Positions 61,085 through 64,000 of a stretch of DNA of 64,000 nt are shown here, piece after piece. This DNA is from an uncultured bacterium (GTDB lineage: Bacteria; Verrucomicrobiota; Kiritimatiellia; RFP12; UBA1067). The stretch's first letter is position 1. Each line of letters begins with the position of its first letter. The position numbers and the translations under genes were made by a program. The notes beneath the pieces are model-generated. The model ran no database searches, was not told the DNA's origin, and saw only the letters and a program-made list of their open reading frames with translations. The DNA lies in NCBI GenBank assembly GCA_902761035.1, contig CACWIW010000016.1, positions 1-64,000 of the forward strand, read 5' to 3'.

Positions 61085-61190
61085 TATACTTTTTTCCGTC
61101 CTCGCGGCGCAGGTGCGCTGCGGGGGCTTAGCCGGGACGGGGGAGAAATCCCGCCCAGGTGAATCAGGTATTTTGCGCTGACACGCAACT
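61085..61190 (+). ncRNA. Possible structured leader or small RNA
   Basis: Downstream of TGATATACT come GGGACGGGGGA...TCCCGCCC and TTGCG-CTGACA-CGCAA hairpins and a GGCTTAGCC palindrome. No known riboswitch is recognised. It may be the 5' leader of the gene at 61471. Confidence 0.25.
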
Positions 61191-61470
61191 GACGTTCAAC
61201 CGGAAACTTGCAGGTTTCAAACGTACGAAAGTACGAATGTGCGAACGAAGTTTGGCGAGGTCGCGCGGACGGTTTTATACCGTCTCGCGTGCCCTTGTCT
61301 TCTCTTTCGTACATGGGCTCTGCAAGGCCTCCGGTTGAGGGAGATAGACGAGGCACGCATTTTTTGTAGTCTCGAACTTTCTCCCTCCAATCGTCTCCTT
61401 CGTGGCGGCACACGATGCCGCAACGGGAGGGACGCGCTCCGTCGCGTCCGCCTCAAACGAAAGGAGACAA

Positions 61471-61821
61471 ATGGTGTTTAGGCTACAGGCATTGCTCTTG
61501 CTGCTCTCGTTCTCCCTCTTCGCGGAGGAGATCGTCGGGCGTGTTGTTCGTGTCGCGGACGGCGACACGATCACCGTACTTTCCATTGACGCATCGGGGC
61601 GCGAAGCACCCATCGTATCGTACCCCAGTCCACAACGCTCGTACACCCCAGTCCAAGAGGCTCGTACACTCCAGTCTAAGACGCTTCTACTCTCCAGTCT
61701 AGCAAGGCTTTACACTCCAGTCGAACAAACACCTAACAGCTTCTGCGAGAACTACCGAAAGACGTACGGCTACCCCTGCCAGAAAAACGAAGGTGACCGC
61801 TGCGGGAAATGCGGAGGATGA
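61471..61821 (+). pseudogene. Truncated thermonuclease (SNase)-like secreted protein
   Basis: A 116-residue product with a signal peptide (MVFRLQALLLLLSFSLFAEE) followed by IVGRVVRVADGDTITVLSID, the first strands of an SNase-type nuclease. The conserved part then stops and is replaced by residues encoded by five ~24-bp degenerate repeats (61615-61735). It ends with a Cys-rich segment (FCENYRKTYGYPCQKN...CGKCGG). The catalytic Arg/Glu residues of SNase are missing, so it is probably inactive. AAAGGAGACAA precedes ATG 61471. The next gene starts just after the stop. Confidence 0.6.
61615..61735 (+). repeat. Degenerate ~24-bp tandem repeat
   Basis: Five units of the form TCGTACACYCCAGTCYAAGAxGC, the third fitting best. 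They lie inside the truncated nuclease-like frame. Confidence 0.75.
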
Positions 61822-61822
61822 T

Positions 61823-62293
61823 ATGAGAAAGAAAAACAGGTTAATCATTGGTTTTGTGCTTTTCACCGTGGCATGTGTCTTGCCCGTGTTGAGCATTTGG
61901 TTTTATACTGGATTTGGTTTAAGAGCGGGGACGTTTAGGATATCACAGGGCGTATGCCGTCTCCTCAACGTCGGAGATTTGGCATTGTTCTATACACAGT
62001 GGAAGATCAGTCCCGATTCTTGGTTATGGGTTCGTGAATGGTTATCAAACCATGCATGGTCGATTTTCTTTGCCCTGTCATTCGTTATAATAATACAATC
62101 TTTGTTGATTGTTAGGATGTATAAATTATCTGGGAGACATTTTGATAACATTGAAGAGAACTTTGAGATAGTAACTGAAAATCAAAGCCGCATATTGCAA
62201 AACAATCGTCTCAACACTCTTGAGTTGAAGAAGGATATTGAAGAATTGCACAATTCCATGTCAAAACACGATGTGAAGATTCAAGCAATCTAA
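61823..62293 (+). CDS. Two-helix membrane protein with coiled-coil tail
   Basis: A 156-residue protein beginning MRKKNRLIIGFVLFTVACVL. There are two membrane segments (~7-29 and ~76-98), with a loop containing FRISQGVCRLLNVGDLALFYTQWKI, then a coiled-coil tail (FDNIEENFEIVTENQSRILQNNRLNTLELKKDIEELHNS). No family is recognised. It is AT-rich compared with the core genome. ATG 61823 follows GGAGGATGAT, immediately behind the truncated nuclease-like frame. A second membrane protein follows after 17 bases, so both are likely co-transcribed. Confidence 0.65.
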   Translation: MRKKNRLIIGFVLFTVACVLPVLSIWFYTGFGLRAGTFRISQGVCRLLNVGDLALFYTQWKISPDSWLWVREWLSNHAWSIFFALSFVIIIQSLLIVRMYKLSGRHFDNIEENFEIVTENQSRILQNNRLNTLELKKDIEELHNSMSKHDVKIQAI

Positions 62294-62310
62294 AAGAAAG
62301 GTAAAAGACA

Positions 62311-63669
62311 ATGAATATCTTATGTCCTTTTTGTGCCGCGATACTAGATCTTCCGCCAGAAGCCTTGGGACGGAAGTGTGAATGTCCTGACTGCTCCCAC
62401 TCATTTCTTGTTTCGCGGAAAGGTATACCTATTGTGACTCATATTGTTCCACGTCAAGAAAGCAATGATGAAGTGCTGACGGAATCGAAAGAGAAAGAAT
62501 CAAGTCATAGTGATGAACATGATGACTCAGATTCTCTTTACTTTGCGGAATTGAGAAAGAGCAAGGATTTGTTTAAGTATAAAACCTTTTTCGTGAAATC
62601 ACCGCTGGCCGTAAAATTAGTAACGTTTTTTGTGGTGCTTCATTTTCTTTCGATGCTTACGCTTGTTATAGCGTTTGAGGGAAAGATGAATTGGCTTGGT
62701 GTTGCAATCTGGGCATGGTGTATGTCTGATCTTTTGCAACGAAAAAGAAGAGGCAGAAGGAATCTAATTATTTATCGCTGTATCATTTTAGGAATTGGAG
62801 TAGCTTGTGTAGTTTGGGCGTTCGTAGCAAAGATTCCAGCAAGCAAAGAAATGGCGATAGAATTCGCTGGCAATGCACTTCTTGATTCCATTCTTGGTAT
62901 GCCATATTTAATGATAGCCATATTTTCTTCATCTGTGAAACAGTGGGCAAACGATGTCATGTCTTTCCGATTAACCTCTGGAAATGTAACCAAGTGCCAA
63001 AGAGTGGGAAAAGCGCAAAAACACACAGAACACGATATAAAAGAAAGGGATCTAGGCGAGAAACGCGAACAAGGCAAACAAGACGAAACCCGCGAACATA
63101 ATGAACATGAACATAATGAAAATGTATTAGTCGATAATCCGATGAACAAAGTGCCTTCTAGGTGGAAGCGTCATCGCTGGCAGATTATAAGCGGATGTAT
63201 AGTCATTATTCTCTTGATACTTGTATTTCTCCCGCAATTCAGATATACGACAATCAAAGGGAATGGTAATGTTGTTTATTTCGTTGACAACTTTACGGGA
63301 AGAACAAAGGGAATAGCAGGAACAACGATATTTGATGTAAAATCCAGACGACAAGTTAGTGAACAAAAGAAATCTCGATCGCTTATTTGGGATGAATGCA
63401 AGAAGATAACTGGACGCATGGGCATTTCATACGGAAATCGTTACTATGGCACGATATATAATGGCAATGGGAAGATCCATGTCACCACCATCTCGATTGA
63501 AGTGACCACCACCATTGGAGGACAGAAAATTGCCAATGTCTATTCCACCCCATGTGACATTCCTCCAATGTCTGCAAAAGATTTGGGGTTTGACATAATT
63601 AGAGGTGACGAAGGAACACAATACCAATGGTTTGTTACGGGTGCGAAAGGGTATGAGATACGGGAGTGA
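62311..63669 (+). CDS. Zinc-ribbon multi-pass membrane protein of unknown function
   Basis: A 452-residue protein. Residues ~5-30 form a zinc ribbon (CPFCAAILDLPPEALGRKCECPDCSHSF: two Cys pairs). An acidic linker, membrane segments at ~101-122 and ~125-215 (three or four helices), a very charged stretch (HDIKERDLGEKREQGKQDETREHNEHEHNEN), a further helix (WQIISGCIVIILLILVFLP, ~292-310) and an extracytoplasmic C-terminal domain follow. No enzyme motif is seen. GAAAGGTAAAAG precedes ATG 62311. AT-rich codon use suggests acquisition; it forms a pair with the membrane protein at 61823. Confidence 0.65.
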   Translation: MNILCPFCAAILDLPPEALGRKCECPDCSHSFLVSRKGIPIVTHIVPRQESNDEVLTESKEKESSHSDEHDDSDSLYFAELRKSKDLFKYKTFFVKSPLAVKLVTFFVVLHFLSMLTLVIAFEGKMNWLGVAIWAWCMSDLLQRKRRGRRNLIIYRCIILGIGVACVVWAFVAKIPASKEMAIEFAGNALLDSILGMPYLMIAIFSSSVKQWANDVMSFRLTSGNVTKCQRVGKAQKHTEHDIKERDLGEKREQGKQDETREHNEHEHNENVLVDNPMNKVPSRWKRHRWQIISGCIVIILLILVFLPQFRYTTIKGNGNVVYFVDNFTGRTKGIAGTTIFDVKSRRQVSEQKKSRSLIWDECKKITGRMGISYGNRYYGTIYNGNGKIHVTTISIEVTTTIGGQKIANVYSTPCDIPPMSAKDLGFDIIRGDEGTQYQWFVTGAKGYEIRE

Positions 63670-63803
63670 CATTTCAAAACGAGATTAATAAACGCTTCTC
63701 CTGGGATCAGTAGAGAAGAGAGTGTCTGACCCCATTGGTGGAGTAGGAGTGGTGGAGTAGTTGTGGCCACGCAACAGAAAGACAACGTGATTAGGAGCGC
63801 AAC

Positions 63804-64000
63804 ATGCAGACGATAGATGAAGTGAGAGAACATTGCCGGTTTGTCGGCAAGGGCATCGAGAAGACCGTGCGGATGGTGAAGACCTCACCGCAAAGTTTGA
63901 GGGCACGCAGCTGATCTGGTTCAAGGTGGACAAGGACGGCGACTGCGTGAAGGTTATCGGAGGCGAAATCGGCGGCGACGATTCTGGCCTCGTCATCTCC
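63804..64000 (+). pseudogene. Frameshifted small gene at the window edge
   Basis: From ATG 63804 the frame reads MQTIDEVREHCRFVGKGIEK and stops at 63914. In another frame from ~63870, ADGEDLTAKFEGTQLIWFKV continues open to the window end. The two look like parts of one product separated by a frameshift near 63865. No family is recognised; the gene runs past the window. Confidence 0.4.

Larger units (their letters stand above)
60705..61470. other. Gene-free stretch with R1 element and possible structured RNA
   Basis: It contains the DUF1080 promoter, a complete R1 element, then from ~61080 a plus-strand box (TGATATACT, 61082-61090) followed by a run of hairpins and a long leader for the truncated nuclease-like gene. 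No coding frame is supported. Confidence 0.65.

Overview
The window looks like a chromosomal segment of a GC-rich, Gram-negative-type bacterium of the PVC group, most likely a gut-type Kiritimatiellota/Lentisphaerota relative. This is inferred from family content: a lactonase/rhamnosidase fusion, FAD_oxidored-type secreted flavoproteins, a DUF1080 protein, type III glutamine synthetase, a GspL/GspM/secretin cluster, a List-Bact/BspA-LRR surface protein and Mla lipid transport. No rRNA or marker gene in the window fixes the taxon. Many genes have a TATAAT-like box, often in the extended form TGGTATAAT, only a few bases before the start codon, so leaderless or very-short-leader mRNAs seem common.

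Layout. 0.2-3.9 kb: sugar metabolism. 4.1-8.9 kb: dnaK, groES and groEL (fused in frame to rsmE), then tRNA-Val. 9.0-14.7 kb: a secreted flavoprotein, an LpxL-like acyltransferase operon and glnN-type glutamine synthetase. 14.7-28.1 kb: an accessory/defence island with two DUF1016 (YhcG-like) nucleases, an ORF6N protein, a TcmP-DUF5131-small ORF operon, a McrB-like/PD-(D/E)XK restriction pair, an AlbA/Schlafen-type protein and a truncated SLOG-type gene, all embedded in palindromic repeats. 28.2-48.3 kb: mostly housekeeping and envelope genes (UvrD-like helicase, YfhO-like protein, flavoprotein, CPBP protease, beta-CASP RNase, GspL-GspM-GspD, large secreted LRR protein, MlaE-F-D). 48.3-56.3 kb: a sirtuin, three YkvA/DUF1232 genes around an RtcR-like sigma-54 activator, a NERD helicase with an FtsK-gamma-like partner, and an unknown membrane protein. 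56.3-57.1 kb: a gene-free repeat region with four 16-bp palindromes at exact 23-bp period. 57.1-60.7 kb: ferredoxin, signal peptidase, DprA, DUF1080. 60.7-64 kb: a repeat-rich, AT-richer accessory end with broken genes.

How parts fit together. Three near-consensus -24/-12 (sigma-54) promoters precede dnaK, the ykvA-sirtuin pair and a 15-aa-peptide/ykvA/membrane-protein operon. With the RtcR-like activator encoded between two of them, this suggests a sigma-54 stress regulon. In the island, three different gene contexts carry the same promoter plus first ~27 codons, and three neighbouring genes contain perfect in-frame 27-29 bp palindromes with a single central base (four palindromes in all). 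This is the most unusual structure in the window. Three families of ~210-230 bp terminal-inverted-repeat elements (MITE-like) are scattered through the intergenic regions.
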